NCBI GenBank assembly: GCA_031257675.1
Contig: JAIROG010000065.1
Location: 1-36,200, forward strand
Direction of reading: 5' to 3'
DNA from: Treponema sp.
GTDB lineage: Bacteria > Spirochaetota > Spirochaetia > Treponematales > Breznakiellaceae
DNA: 36,200 nt
The notes under the pieces were generated by a model. It was not told the DNA's origin and ran no database searches. It saw only the letters and a list, made by a program, of their open reading frames with translations. Made by a program: the position numbers and the translations under genes. This document shows, piece by piece, positions 1-7,162 of the stretch. Position 1 is the first letter of the stretch; each line of letters begins with the position of its first letter.

Positions 1-15
1 TTCATCCCTAACCTC

Positions 16-43
16 AATTGCTCCACACTCCAGTGGAGCAATT
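16..43. terminator. Perfect 11-bp hairpin, terminator-like
   Basis: Stem 16-26 pairs perfectly with 33-43 around a 6-nt loop. On the plus strand it is followed by a short T run (ATAGTTTTT), as in an intrinsic terminator. The gene it would serve lies left of the window, or it marks the end of the decayed minus-strand gene beside it. Function is inferred from structure only. Confidence 0.5.
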
Positions 44-216
44 ATAGTTTTTGGCTGGGTTTTTACTTTTGAGGCGTCCACTCTTTCGGCTAGGTTTTGT
101 TTTGAGGCATCTCGGGTATCGCCATGGTACCGGCAATTCCCCCCATCTACATTGGTTGTTTTTGCCGGGACGGGCGGACAGCGCCCCCTGAACCGCCGTT
201 CTCGACGCCGGAATAG

Positions 217-580
217 TCAATCGAGGATGTATTGAGAACAGAGCGTTTGGGTCGGCCGGTGAAGGCAAAGGGCAAAATCGCCGGCACTGAACTTGCTGGT
301 ATAACGGCCGTCCACTTTGAACCGGAAAGGCGCAGCATGCCTGATTTTCCACTGTTTTTCAAGGCGTAATAAAAGTAGGGAAGATATTTGACTACGGCGC
401 CGGGAAAAATCATGGAGAAGACAAGCGAATCCATTGCCGCTTCGTCGAATTTTTCGGTTTCTATTATTTACCGGACGGGAGATGCCTGCCGTAGGCGCAG
501 GACCGGCTTGAACATACATTCGCCGTAGATAGCGGCGCGGGACACGCAACACAGCTTAAGACAGTCAGCGTGAGCGTCCC
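217..580 (-). pseudogene. Decayed Cas6-like CRISPR RNA endonuclease (C-terminal remnant)
   Basis: No intact gene lies here, but three minus-strand reading frames, joined by small shifts, give a protein-like series. The first ends in GECMFKP. The next continues as SCAYGRHLPSGK (about 502-467). The first frame then resumes with KYLPYFYYALKNSGKSGM (about 395-337), and another shift gives FRFKVDGRYTS (about 323-291). A Cys pair followed by C-A-Y, then a YLPYF..A....GK.G segment and an FR...DG strand, resembles the C-terminal half of the Cas6/RAMP family with PF10040-type domains, which cleave CRISPR precursor RNA. The N-terminal half is missing; the remnant starts just after the prenyltransferase stop. 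The frames and stops are seen directly; the family call is from memory of motifs. It could instead be an unrelated decayed gene. Confidence 0.42.
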
Positions 581-583
581 ATT

Positions 584-1465
584 TCACGTGTATATATCCA
601 GTACCGTACCAAGAAGGATGACAAGCGGCACGATTTCGTTGATGGAATAACTGGCTATGCGTATACGCCGCTCCTTGCTCATGGGAAACAAGCCCATTTT
701 GCCAAGCGCGATAATATGTTCCGCAAGGAGGAGAACCGCCGAAACGCTGGCAGCGATGAGGTAGACAGCCGATACGTTCCAGAAAACCGGCGTCAAAAAC
801 AGGGCGGCGGCGCTTCCGAGATGGGAAACCGCCGCGATGACGCGAGCCTTCCTGTCGCCAAAATGCGCCGGAATTGAGTGGAGGCGCTCCTTGCGGTCGA
901 ATTCTATATCCTGAAGGGCGTAAATGATGTCGAAGCCCGCGACCCAGAGGCAGTGAGCGAGCGCAAACACAAAGTAGCGGAATGCGAAATGCCCCGCAAG
1001 CCCCAGAAAAGACCCCATAACAGAGCAACAACACGCAAGTCCAAGCCAGTAGTGGCAAAACCATGTGAACCGTTTTGAGAACGAGTAGCCGCCGATAAGA
1101 AAAACCGCCGCCGGAAGGAGCATGACGCAGAGCCAATTCAGCATACACGCGGCAATTACGAGAACAACGCATAACACGAGCGCGAAAACGAGCAGCGTTT
1201 TTTTTGAAAGCGCGCTCCGTGGAATGTGCCTGTTCGAGGTGCGTTCATTTTTCTTGTCAATATCCGCGTCAATCACGCGGTTGAGGGCGTTAGCCGCGTT
1301 TCTGCCGGATGCAGCCGCAATCAAAATGAGGATCACCTTCATGGGATCGGGACGCCCGTCTGTCTCAAGCAAAATCGCCGTTACCGCAAAGGGCAGCGAG
1401 AACAGGGTGTGCCGGAACATCACGGCTTCACCTATGAGGCGCAATTTTTTCAGCAATCCGTTCAT
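584..1465 (-). CDS. mqnP: UbiA-family prenyltransferase, probably menaquinone (MqnP-like)
   Basis: This 293-residue integral membrane protein should attach a polyprenyl chain to an aromatic acid in the cytoplasmic membrane. The first Asp-rich motif is N-R-V-I-D-A-D-I-D after RNAANAL, near residues 55-70, and the second is YALQDIEFDRKERLHSIPA near 180-200; both bind the Mg-diphosphate of the prenyl donor. About eight hydrophobic segments are visible. The wording of both motifs fits the UbiA branch used in the futalosine menaquinone pathway better than MenA, but no futalosine gene lies here to prove it. It follows the UbiD-like decarboxylase by 72 nt on the same strand, so the two are probably co-transcribed. 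The ATG at 1465 has no clear Shine-Dalgarno. Confidence 0.85.
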   Translation of the reverse strand: MNGLLKKLRLIGEAVMFRHTLFSLPFAVTAILLETDGRPDPMKVILILIAAASGRNAANALNRVIDADIDKKNERTSNRHIPRSALSKKTLLVFALVLCVVLVIAACMLNWLCVMLLPAAVFLIGGYSFSKRFTWFCHYWLGLACCCSVMGSFLGLAGHFAFRYFVFALAHCLWVAGFDIIYALQDIEFDRKERLHSIPAHFGDRKARVIAAVSHLGSAAALFLTPVFWNVSAVYLIAASVSAVLLLAEHIIALGKMGLFPMSKERRIRIASYSINEIVPLVILLGTVLDIYT

Positions 1466-1537
1466 ACCGGTATTCTTGCGCTAAAGTGATTATGAAAAAC
1501 TTTTTCCAAAAACCACCCGGGTCTTGATAAAAGTTTT

Positions 1538-3016
1538 CTACAGTCCATATTCGCTCCACCGCCGGTCAATCAGCGCATCAATATCCGCGTCCATGGCGAT
1601 CTCCGGCGGCCACGGGCGGCTGTGTCCCTCGTCTTGCCCTTTGCGCGTCGCGTCAACGCCGAGCCGCGTACCGTAGCGGGGCAGAGGCGAAGAGTGATCG
1701 AGCGCATCAAGGGGTCCTTCGCTCAACACAAGGTCGCGGCGGGCGTCAATGTTGTTGAACGCGCGCCAAACGACCTCGGATAGGTCATGCACATTCACGC
1801 GCGCGTCTACAACAACGATGAGTTTTGCGTACATCATCTGTCCCATTCCCCACAAAAAATTCATCACCTTGCGGGCGTGTCCGGGAAACCGTTTCTTAAT
1901 GGAAACAATGACGCAGTTATGAAAAACGCCTTCGACCGGCATGTTGATGTCAACGATCTCCGGGCAAAGCCGCTTGAGCAAGGGCAGAAACAAGCGCTCT
2001 GTGGCTTTTGCCATCCAGCAGTCCTCTTTCGGCGGACGGCCTACAATGGTAGCCGGATACACCGGCGTTTTCCGCCGTGTGATACGCTCAAGGTGAAACA
2101 CCGGATACTCGTCTTCCAAAGAATAAAAGCCCGTATGATCCCCGAAAGGACCTTCCATGCGGACTTCATTCGGATCGACATACCCTTCAAGGACGAATTC
2201 GGCGTCCGCCGGCACAAGCAAAGCGCTCAAAGTCGCCTTGCACACCACTGCGCTTTTCCCCCGTAAAAAGCCCGCGAAGAGCATTTCCCAGACGCCTTCC
2301 GGCAGTGGCGCTGTGGATGCATACGTCACAGCAGGATCGCAGCCAAGCGCGACCGCGACCGGCATTCTTTGCCCGCGCAGCCGGTAGGTCTCAAAAAAAC
2401 GCGCCCCGTCCTTGTGAATGTGCCAGTGCATGCCCGCAGTGCGGTTGTCATAGACCTGCATACGGTACATGCCAACGTTGTGGACGCCCGTTTCCAGATC
2501 ATCCGTACACACAAGGGGCAATGTGAGAAAACGCCCGCCGTCCAACGGCCAGCACTTGAGAACCGGCAGGCTTTCAAAACCAGACTCATCATCAATGACT
2601 TCCTGGCAAAGCGGATGGCGGCTTATTTTAGGAAATACGCTCAAACCGGATTTCAAGAGATGCGGCGCTTCAGGCAGGATTTCCGGCAGGGCTTTAACCA
2701 AGGCGGGAATGCTGGAAAAATTCCGCGCGGTTTGCCACATCCACGCTATGAGACCTTCGATTTCAGCCGCTTTTGCGTCAAGGCTCTGTGATCCCAGGGC
2801 GAGCGACATGCGGCGCCCGCTCCCCATCGCGTTAATGAGCAGAGGGTAATCCGACCCTCTCACCCGTTCAAAGAGCAACGCGGGACCGCCGTCCTTCATA
2901 ACGCGGCTTGCAATTCCGCTGATTTCCAGCGAGGGATCAACCTCCACCGTGATGCGTTTGAGTTCTCCCTCATGTTCCAGCGTTTTAATGAAGTGTTGCA
3001 AATCGGTATAAGCCAT
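1538..3016 (-). CDS. UbiD-family prenylated-FMN decarboxylase
   Basis: At 492 residues it has UbiD length and motifs: GMYRMQVYDNRTAGMHWHIHK (first 20 residues: prFMN/metal site, near 170-190), VRMEGPFGDHTGFYS with the acidic catalytic pair region near 280, and VYPATIVGRPPKED. The family removes a carboxyl group from aromatic or alpha-beta-unsaturated acids using prenylated FMN. Next to a UbiA-type prenyltransferase, the likely substrate is the prenylated naphthoate intermediate of menaquinone synthesis, an inference from context. The ATG at 3016 begins MAYTDLQHF, the usual family N-terminus; an upstream TTG at 3034 is possible but less likely. No Shine-Dalgarno is visible. No gene for the UbiX flavin prenyltransferase, which makes its cofactor, is in the window. 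Confidence 0.9.
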   Translation of the reverse strand: MAYTDLQHFIKTLEHEGELKRITVEVDPSLEISGIASRVMKDGGPALLFERVRGSDYPLLINAMGSGRRMSLALGSQSLDAKAAEIEGLIAWMWQTARNFSSIPALVKALPEILPEAPHLLKSGLSVFPKISRHPLCQEVIDDESGFESLPVLKCWPLDGGRFLTLPLVCTDDLETGVHNVGMYRMQVYDNRTAGMHWHIHKDGARFFETYRLRGQRMPVAVALGCDPAVTYASTAPLPEGVWEMLFAGFLRGKSAVVCKATLSALLVPADAEFVLEGYVDPNEVRMEGPFGDHTGFYSLEDEYPVFHLERITRRKTPVYPATIVGRPPKEDCWMAKATERLFLPLLKRLCPEIVDINMPVEGVFHNCVIVSIKKRFPGHARKVMNFLWGMGQMMYAKLIVVVDARVNVHDLSEVVWRAFNNIDARRDLVLSEGPLDALDHSSPLPRYGTRLGVDATRKGQDEGHSRPWPPEIAMDADIDALIDRRWSEYGL

Positions 3017-3150
3017 ATGGTAATAGTAGCGCAAAAACGGAAAAAAAGCGAGTTATGCTCCGCGCAAATTCGGCTCATTGCCATGCGTTTTTCAGCGGTT
3101 CAGACGCCTCCTTGTTTTGCGCGGAAGCCCGGCAAGCAAACGCGAGCGCA

Positions 3151-3173
3151 TTCCAAAAACTAAAGTTTTGGAA
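3151..3173. repeat. Dispersed hairpin unit TTCCAAAA...TTTTGGAA, copy 1
   Basis: Arms 3151-3158 and 3166-3173 are exact inverted copies. The whole 23-nt unit matches 35869-35890 except for one extra A. It sits just upstream of the promoter of the PTS gene. A repeat family or protein-binding palindrome is possible. Confidence 0.6.
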
Positions 3174-3182
3174 CAGTCTCAC

Positions 3183-3211
3183 TTGACTTTTGGATAAGAG
3201 TCGCATATACT
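3183..3211 (+). promoter_or_regulatory. Sigma-70-type promoter of the PTS EIIA gene
   Basis: -35 TTGACT (3183-3188), 17-nt spacer, -10 TATACT (3206-3211). The ATG at 3218 is only 6 nt after the -10 box, so transcription should begin at or next to the start codon, giving a leaderless mRNA. Confidence 0.8.
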
Positions 3212-3217
3212 TTTACC

Positions 3218-3670
3218 ATGAGTATAAATTTAAAGAGTGCGCTTACTAAAGAGACAATCTGTTTGCACTTAAAAGGTTCTTCAAAAGAAGACATTATCAA
3301 TGAGTTGCTTGATATCTTGGTGGCGGCAAAGAAGATAACCGACCGCGCCGCCGCGTTTGCGGCAATTATGGAGCGGGAAACCAAGATGTCTACGGGTATG
3401 AAACATGGCATAGCGATCCCGCATGGCAAGAGCCAAACCTTGCGGAACTTAGTCGCATGTATTGGGATTTCAGATGCGCCTGTTGATTTTGACACACTGG
3501 ATCATAAGCCATGCCGTATTTTCATTATGACACTTTCTCCTGTTGAGCAGACGGGTCCGCATCTTCAATTTCTTGCTGAAGTGAGTCTGTTGTTCAAGAG
3601 TGAAGAGAAACGGAATCAGATTCTCCGCGCGACAACTGCGGAAGAGATTATACGCATATTATCAGAATAG
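3218..3670 (+). CDS. PTS EIIA component, fructose/nitrogen (PtsN) type
   Basis: This cytoplasmic 150-residue single-domain protein accepts a phosphate from HPr on the His of GIAIPHGKS (near residue 68). The motif IIxELLDxL, the metal-free His site and PVEQTGPHLQFLAEVSLLF all match the fructose-type EIIA fold. As a stand-alone protein with no EIIB or EIIC nearby, it resembles PtsN, so a regulatory rather than sugar-import role is likely; spirochaetes often keep incomplete PTS sets. It is flanked by oppositely oriented genes and looks monocistronic, with a strong promoter ending 6 nt before its ATG and a hairpin just after its stop. No Shine-Dalgarno is present. Confidence 0.92.
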   Translation: MSINLKSALTKETICLHLKGSSKEDIINELLDILVAAKKITDRAAAFAAIMERETKMSTGMKHGIAIPHGKSQTLRNLVACIGISDAPVDFDTLDHKPCRIFIMTLSPVEQTGPHLQFLAEVSLLFKSEEKRNQILRATTAEEIIRILSE

Positions 3671-3681
3671 TAGGCGTCTAT

Positions 3682-3709
3682 CTCCCACGCAAACTTGTTC
3701 GCGTGGGAG
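3682..3709 (+). terminator. Hairpin after the PTS gene
   Basis: A perfect 9-bp stem (CTCCCACGC, 3682-3690, with GCGTGGGAG, 3701-3709) around a 10-nt loop begins 11 nt after the stop codon. It lacks a T run, so it may be a 3-prime stabilising hairpin rather than a full intrinsic terminator. Confidence 0.6.
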
Positions 3710-3715
3710 TTGCGC

Positions 3716-3830
3716 GACACTGTCAACACGATAAGAAATTTCGTCTTCGGATTACACGGATTTTTACAGATTTATGTGTAATCCGCGGAAATCTGTGGAC
3801 TCGTGAGTTGCTTAACGTGTTGACAGTGGC
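3716..3830. repeat. 115-bp element with 20-bp terminal inverted repeats
   Basis: The ends 3716-3735 and 3811-3830 are inverted copies with 18 of 20 matches (core ACTGTCAACACG). Inside, GGATTACAC (3749-3757) and GTGTAATCC (3776-3784) form a second inverted repeat, followed by CGGAAATCTGTGGA related in sense to the ACGGATTTTTACAGATT on the other side. It encodes nothing obvious. It may be a small REP- or MITE-like element, or a structured RNA between two convergent genes. Confidence 0.65.
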
Positions 3831-3937
3831 AAGGCGCTTCGATTTGCCTGCTGATCAAAGGTTTTGTTTCCAATTGCGCCTTCTCTTTCTATTACTATAA
3901 GCGTCACTCAAGAATTCTTTTGATGAACAGAACATGT

Positions 3938-5569
3938 TCACCTGTGATACGATGGCGTCTTTTTCGCCTTTTTCATAATCAGTCCCAGTATTATAAACAC
4001 AATCGCGGCGGCCATACACACAAAAGGCAGAACATCGCCGTATCTTACATAGAGGGAGACGCCCCGCATAACCGGGACCGCAACCGTAAGCTGCGTTTCG
4101 GTGAACGGCTCCGCCATTGCGAGGATCGCGCCGTTGGGGTCTATGGCGCAGGTTTGACCGGAGGCGGCGGCGCGCGCCATGGAGCGGCGGGTTTCCACAG
4201 CGCGGAAGACCGCCATGCCGAGGTGTTGCATTTGCGCGGACAGGCTTTTCGACCACGCGTCGTTTGTGAGATTCACGATAAGTTCCGCGCCGTTCTGCAC
4301 AAAACTGCGGGAAAGATAGCCGAATGTGTCTTCAAAACAGATGGGCGTTGAAAATGTAAAGCCGTTTATGTCAAAAACCGTTAGTTCGCTTCCCTTCTCC
4401 CAAAAATGGGTGTCCGCCTCTTTCAACAGCGTGTAGAAAAAGGGAAGTTGTTTTTTATAGGGGAAATTCTCGGTAAAAGGTACAAGATGGTTCTTCCGGT
4501 ACTGCCGTACTATGGCGCCCTTTTCAAAAAGGATCGCCGCATTGTAATCCACACGGTATTTCTCGTCCACATTTGGATTTTTGTCAGGTTCCCGCCGTCC
4601 GTCATCGTTGCCGATTACGAAAGGAATGGTTTGCCTCGCAAGATAGTCAAGCAGATCTTTCACCAAAAGCCATGATGCTTCGTCGTCGCGGTAGGTTTGG
4701 TGCCAGAAGATGCGCGGCACGAACGCGGTTTCGGACCACACCACCAGATCCGGTTTTTCGCGCAACGCCTCATCGGAAAGACGGGTGAGTTTTTCAAAAT
4801 TCCTGCGGTACTCGACAACGCCGCCAAGCCACGGATCCGTGTTGTGCTGGATGAGGGCTATGCGGACAGTTTTTTCCGCGGCATAGTCTTTCCGCGCAAC
4901 AAAACCATATACAAGCGCCGCAGTCAAACACAGCGCCCATACGCATAAGGGAATGATATCCGGCTCAAACCGCGCTTTTTTATACAGAACCGCGCCTTTC
5001 GCCGCCTGCGGCGCAACCGGCTTTGACGTCAAAGCCGATGCGAGCCATGCAGACGGGAACACCACAATCGCGGACACGCCCCATACGCCAAAGATGTCCG
5101 CAATTTGTATAACGGGCAGAAGCCGCCATTGGGAATAGCCGGTTATGCCGTAGGCGTAACCAAGAAAGCCCTGCGTACGAAGGTATTCAAAACAGAGCCA
5201 CAAAAGCCATTGGAGTATGTAACCGCGCTTTGGAAACAGCGTCGCCGCCGCTTTTAGCAAGAGAAAGAGAATCGCTAAATAAACAAGGTAAATGACATTG
5301 ACGATAACGCCCGCAAGGGGGTGGAACGCGCTCAACCAGTAGTTGAAAAGTCCATAAGACGCATACCCGTACGCCGCTCCCCACAAAACGGATCCGGCGA
5401 CAGTTGTTCTGGAAATGAGCCAAAAAACCGGAACGTACGCTATCCATGCAAGAAAAGGCGCCCCATTCTCAAAAACTGGATTGGGGAAGGCGCCCGCAAA
5501 CAACACCGCGCCTAACGCGAGCGCCGCCAAGTTGGTAAGGAACAAACCTTTTCCAGCGTGAATATTCAT
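3938..5569 (-). CDS. lnt: Apolipoprotein N-acyltransferase
   Basis: Lnt adds the third acyl chain to lipoproteins in the inner membrane. The 543-residue protein has about six N-terminal membrane segments, then a nitrilase-like periplasmic domain and one last membrane helix near the C-terminus. The catalytic triad is visible as Glu in VVWSETAF, Lys in RKNHLVPF and Cys in PICFEDTFG. The ATG at 5569 overlaps the stop of the HU gene (ATGA), so the two are translationally coupled. A functional Lnt fits the many lipoproteins in this window. The C-terminus is rich in Lys. The reading frame remains open upstream of 5569, but that part would lie inside the HU gene. Confidence 0.93.
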   Translation of the reverse strand: MNIHAGKGLFLTNLAALALGAVLFAGAFPNPVFENGAPFLAWIAYVPVFWLISRTTVAGSVLWGAAYGYASYGLFNYWLSAFHPLAGVIVNVIYLVYLAILFLLLKAAATLFPKRGYILQWLLWLCFEYLRTQGFLGYAYGITGYSQWRLLPVIQIADIFGVWGVSAIVVFPSAWLASALTSKPVAPQAAKGAVLYKKARFEPDIIPLCVWALCLTAALVYGFVARKDYAAEKTVRIALIQHNTDPWLGGVVEYRRNFEKLTRLSDEALREKPDLVVWSETAFVPRIFWHQTYRDDEASWLLVKDLLDYLARQTIPFVIGNDDGRREPDKNPNVDEKYRVDYNAAILFEKGAIVRQYRKNHLVPFTENFPYKKQLPFFYTLLKEADTHFWEKGSELTVFDINGFTFSTPICFEDTFGYLSRSFVQNGAELIVNLTNDAWSKSLSAQMQHLGMAVFRAVETRRSMARAAASGQTCAIDPNGAILAMAEPFTETQLTVAVPVMRGVSLYVRYGDVLPFVCMAAAIVFIILGLIMKKAKKTPSYHR

Positions 5570-5898
5570 TCTTTCCCGGTTGTTCTCGCAGGCTTTTCCT
5601 CTCCAAGTCTCCAAACAGCCTGTTTCAAATCCCTGCCCGGTCTAAAAGCCGCTACGCCGTGAGTCTCAACAGACACAGTCTCGCCTGTCCGTGGATTGCG
5701 GGCTTTTTGCCTGCCCTTCCGTACGCGCACTTCAAACGTTCCAAATCCCCGCAGTTCAATGGTTTTGCGATCTACAAGCGCATCTTTTATTTCTTCAATC
5801 AACATATCAATAATACGCTTGACGTCGTGGCGTTCAAGATCGAGCTTACTGTAAACCGCATCAAGAATATCCGCTTTCGTATATTTTTTGGCTGTCAT
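5566..5898 (-). CDS. HU/IHF-family DNA-binding protein
   Basis: At 110 residues this is a histone-like protein with the family pattern: an N-terminal helical part (YTKADILDAVYSKL), the beta strand IELRGFGTFEVRVRKGRQ and the DNA-clamp arm ARNPRTGETVSVETHGVAAF. The R-N-P-R-T-G arm tip inserts into the minor groove and bends DNA. The C-terminal tail (about 15 residues, Lys/Arg/Thr) is longer than in E. coli HU. It lies 7 nt after rpsT and overlaps lnt by 4 nt, so it is the middle gene of an operon. No Shine-Dalgarno is visible before its ATG; AATAAT lies 6 nt upstream, so an extra internal promoter cannot be excluded. Confidence 0.93.
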   Translation of the reverse strand: MTAKKYTKADILDAVYSKLDLERHDVKRIIDMLIEEIKDALVDRKTIELRGFGTFEVRVRKGRQKARNPRTGETVSVETHGVAAFRPGRDLKQAVWRLGEEKPARTTGKE

Positions 5899-5905
5899 TG
5901 TTCTA

Positions 5906-6181
5906 TTATTGAGCGGCTTTAAGCGTATTAAAAAGCCGTTGCATCCTTGATTTTTTACGCGCCGCCGTGTTTTTCTTTATAATGCCTTTCTGCGCGGCGG
6001 TATCGATCTTCTTAATCATTTCTTTCAGAGCCACTTCCGCTCCGGAAACCTCTTTCTTGTGAGCCAGCGTTACGAATTTCTTTATGCTGGTACGCACCGA
6101 ACTCCGCGCCGATTTATTCCTCAACCGGCGTTCTTCACTTTGTCTATGCCGCTTTTCAGCGGAACTGTATTTTCTTGCCAA
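5906..6181 (-). CDS. rpsT: Small-subunit ribosomal protein S20
   Basis: The 91-residue basic helical protein binds 16S rRNA in the body of the 30S subunit. Recognisable parts are SSAEKRHRQSEERRLRNKSA at the N-terminus and the KGIIKKNTAARKKSRM segment before the end, both standard for S20. The start is a TTG at 6181, chosen because AAGGAG lies 8 nt upstream and because it gives the usual short N-terminus; a longer in-frame extension to 6217 has no support. Co-transcribed with HU and lnt. Confidence 0.95.
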   Translation of the reverse strand: MARKYSSAEKRHRQSEERRLRNKSARSSVRTSIKKFVTLAHKKEVSGAEVALKEMIKKIDTAAQKGIIKKNTAARKKSRMQRLFNTLKAAQ

Positions 6182-6236
6182 AATTTTTCTCCTTATTATA
6201 ACAATGAAGTTGTACAACTAAAAACGACAACCAGCG

Positions 6237-6419
6237 TCAGATGAAGTCCGACGGCCGCCGCTCTATCCGTTTGCATTTGTTACATTCGGCGATAGGCTTC
6301 TTCTTGCCGCCCTGGGCTATCTCTTTCATCTCAATTTCTCCGCCGCAGGGACAGAAAAATTTTTGGGTCGTAACCGTCGTGCGGGAGTTCTTGCTCTTCC
6401 CGCCGCCTGCTTGAGCCAT
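6237..6419 (-). CDS. Small conserved zinc-ribbon-like protein
   Basis: This 60-residue basic protein starts at an ATG preceded by AAAAGGAGG with good spacing. Cysteines form a CPCGG knuckle (near residues 23-27) and a CNKCKR knuckle (near 45-50), enough for one zinc ribbon. It ends PSDFI. The N-terminus is Gly/Lys/Ser-rich. I do not recognise a named family; position directly upstream of rpsT suggests a translation- or nucleic-acid-linked role, which is inference only. Confidence 0.75.
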   Translation of the reverse strand: MAQAGGGKSKNSRTTVTTQKFFCPCGGEIEMKEIAQGGKKKPIAECNKCKRIERRPSDFI

Positions 6420-6602
6420 GATAGGTTCCTCCTTTTAAAAGTTTAAACAGAAACTTTCTCCCCTTTTTATGTTGAGAAAGACTTTTGAGGAAGCGGTCCC
6501 AAGCCGCTTTTTCTCATAAATTCGGGGAAACTTTCCCAACAATTCTCCCGCAACCTGCCGCTCCTGCGCGCCGGTTTGGGCGTGTTTCAGGAAAACTTCT
6601 CT
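6420..6602 (-). other. Long leader before the zinc-ribbon gene
   Basis: Between the predicted transcription start (about 6596) and the ATG at 6419 lie about 177 nt. It contains small hairpins such as GGGAAAGTTTCCCC and purine-rich stretches, and an open frame of 61 codons (6435-6620) with no Shine-Dalgarno. I recognise no known riboswitch or SRP RNA core in it. It may carry a regulatory RNA or be plain spacer. Confidence 0.35.
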
Positions 6603-6631
6603 ATAATAGATAATTCTCAAGAAAATGTCAA
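6603..6631 (-). promoter_or_regulatory. Promoter of the zinc ribbon-rpsT-HU-lnt operon
   Basis: Read on the minus strand: -35 TTGACA (6626-6631), 17-nt spacer, -10 TATTAT (6603-6608). Strong match to the sigma-70 consensus; the start point would be near 6596. Confidence 0.75.
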
Positions 6632-6734
6632 TACGGTTGTTTCAGAAATGAAATCCATGCGCTAGACAGGCTGATCGCGGGCGCATTCACAGAAAAGATT
6701 CTCGCCCATACCCGCTTAAAGGGCGATTCCCTTC

Positions 6735-6762
6735 TTGACAATTATAAAAAGTGTGATATGCT
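6735..6762 (+). promoter_or_regulatory. Promoter of the small acidic lipoprotein gene
   Basis: -35 TTGACA (6735-6740), 16-nt spacer, -10 TATGCT (6757-6762). The leader to the ATG at 6887 would be about 118 nt. Confidence 0.7.
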
Positions 6763-6847
6763 AATAATGTGTATTTTTGGCTTTATCCATCCGCAAGCAA
6801 GCGAATGGTTTAGCGGCGTACTTGAGTACGCTTATATAAATTTGTAG

Positions 6848-6870
6848 TCTTTGGGAAATCATCCCAAAGA
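6848..6870 (+). promoter_or_regulatory. Hairpin directly before the ribosome binding site
   Basis: TCTTTGGGA (6848-6856) pairs perfectly with TCCCAAAGA (6862-6870) around a 5-nt loop, ending 3 nt before the GGAGG of the lipoprotein gene. It could stabilise the mRNA or tune ribosome access. Confidence 0.5.
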
Positions 6871-6886
6871 TATGGAGGAATGGTCC

Positions 6887-7069
6887 ATGAGAAAATTCTG
6901 GCTTATCTGTCTTGCCGGCTTGCTGGCAATCGGCGTGAGTCTCACCGGTTGCGCGGGAAGTCCCGCGCCTGCGACGGAATCATCGGTTGCCGCCGAAGAA
7001 GCCGTTGACGAAGCTGCGGCCGCCGAAGAAGTTGTCGAAGAAGAGGCTGTCGAAGAAGCCGCCGAGTAA
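6887..7069 (+). CDS. Small acidic lipoprotein
   Basis: The 60-residue precursor has a type II signal peptide (MRKFWLICLAGLLAIGV) and lipobox LTGC, giving a mature lipid-anchored peptide of about 38 residues made almost only of Ala, Glu and Val (repeats of EEAVDEAAAAEE type). The ATG at 6887 is chosen because GGAGG precedes it at the right distance and because it begins the signal peptide. It has its own promoter, a hairpin at the ribosome site and a strong terminator, so it is a well-formed monocistronic gene, likely abundantly expressed. No family is recognised; a small cell-envelope spacer protein, loosely comparable to Lpp-like peptides, is a guess. Confidence 0.75.
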   Translation: MRKFWLICLAGLLAIGVSLTGCAGSPAPATESSVAAEEAVDEAAAAEEVVEEEAVEEAAE

Positions 7070-7120
7070 ACCGGACGGATGCCGGCTTCTTTTTGAATTT
7101 TTTGATTTGAAAAGGAGCTA

Positions 7121-7162
7121 AAAGCGCAGGCGGCGCCTACGGTCCGTCGCCTGCGCTTTTTT
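7121..7162 (+). terminator. Intrinsic terminator of the small lipoprotein gene
   Basis: A 12-bp perfect stem (AAAGCGCAGGCG, 7121-7132, with CGCCTGCGCTTT, 7148-7159) followed by a T run to 7162. It touches the stop codon of the convergent NDP kinase gene and may serve both strands, since the minus-strand side also ends in TTTT. Confidence 0.88.

Noticed and set aside
468-1172. 234-codon minus frame covering most of the prenyltransferase gene
   Set aside because: It is a shadow frame; the prenyltransferase in another frame has clear motifs. Only its last part (468-580), beyond the prenyltransferase stop, is protein-like and is listed as the Cas6-like remnant.
5569-5614. Longer start for Lnt at 5614
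   Set aside because: The extra 15 codons lie inside the HU gene, have no ribosome site and precede the normal Lnt N-terminus.
6420-6620. Possible SRP (4.5S) RNA in the leader of the zinc-ribbon gene
   Set aside because: The conserved core with G-G-A-A-G and A-G-C-A loops is absent on both strands.
6640-6850. Open stretch reading LDRLIAGAFTEKILAHTRLK and onward on the plus strand
   Set aside because: It has no start codon or ribosome site, contains the promoter of the lipoprotein gene and matches nothing I know.
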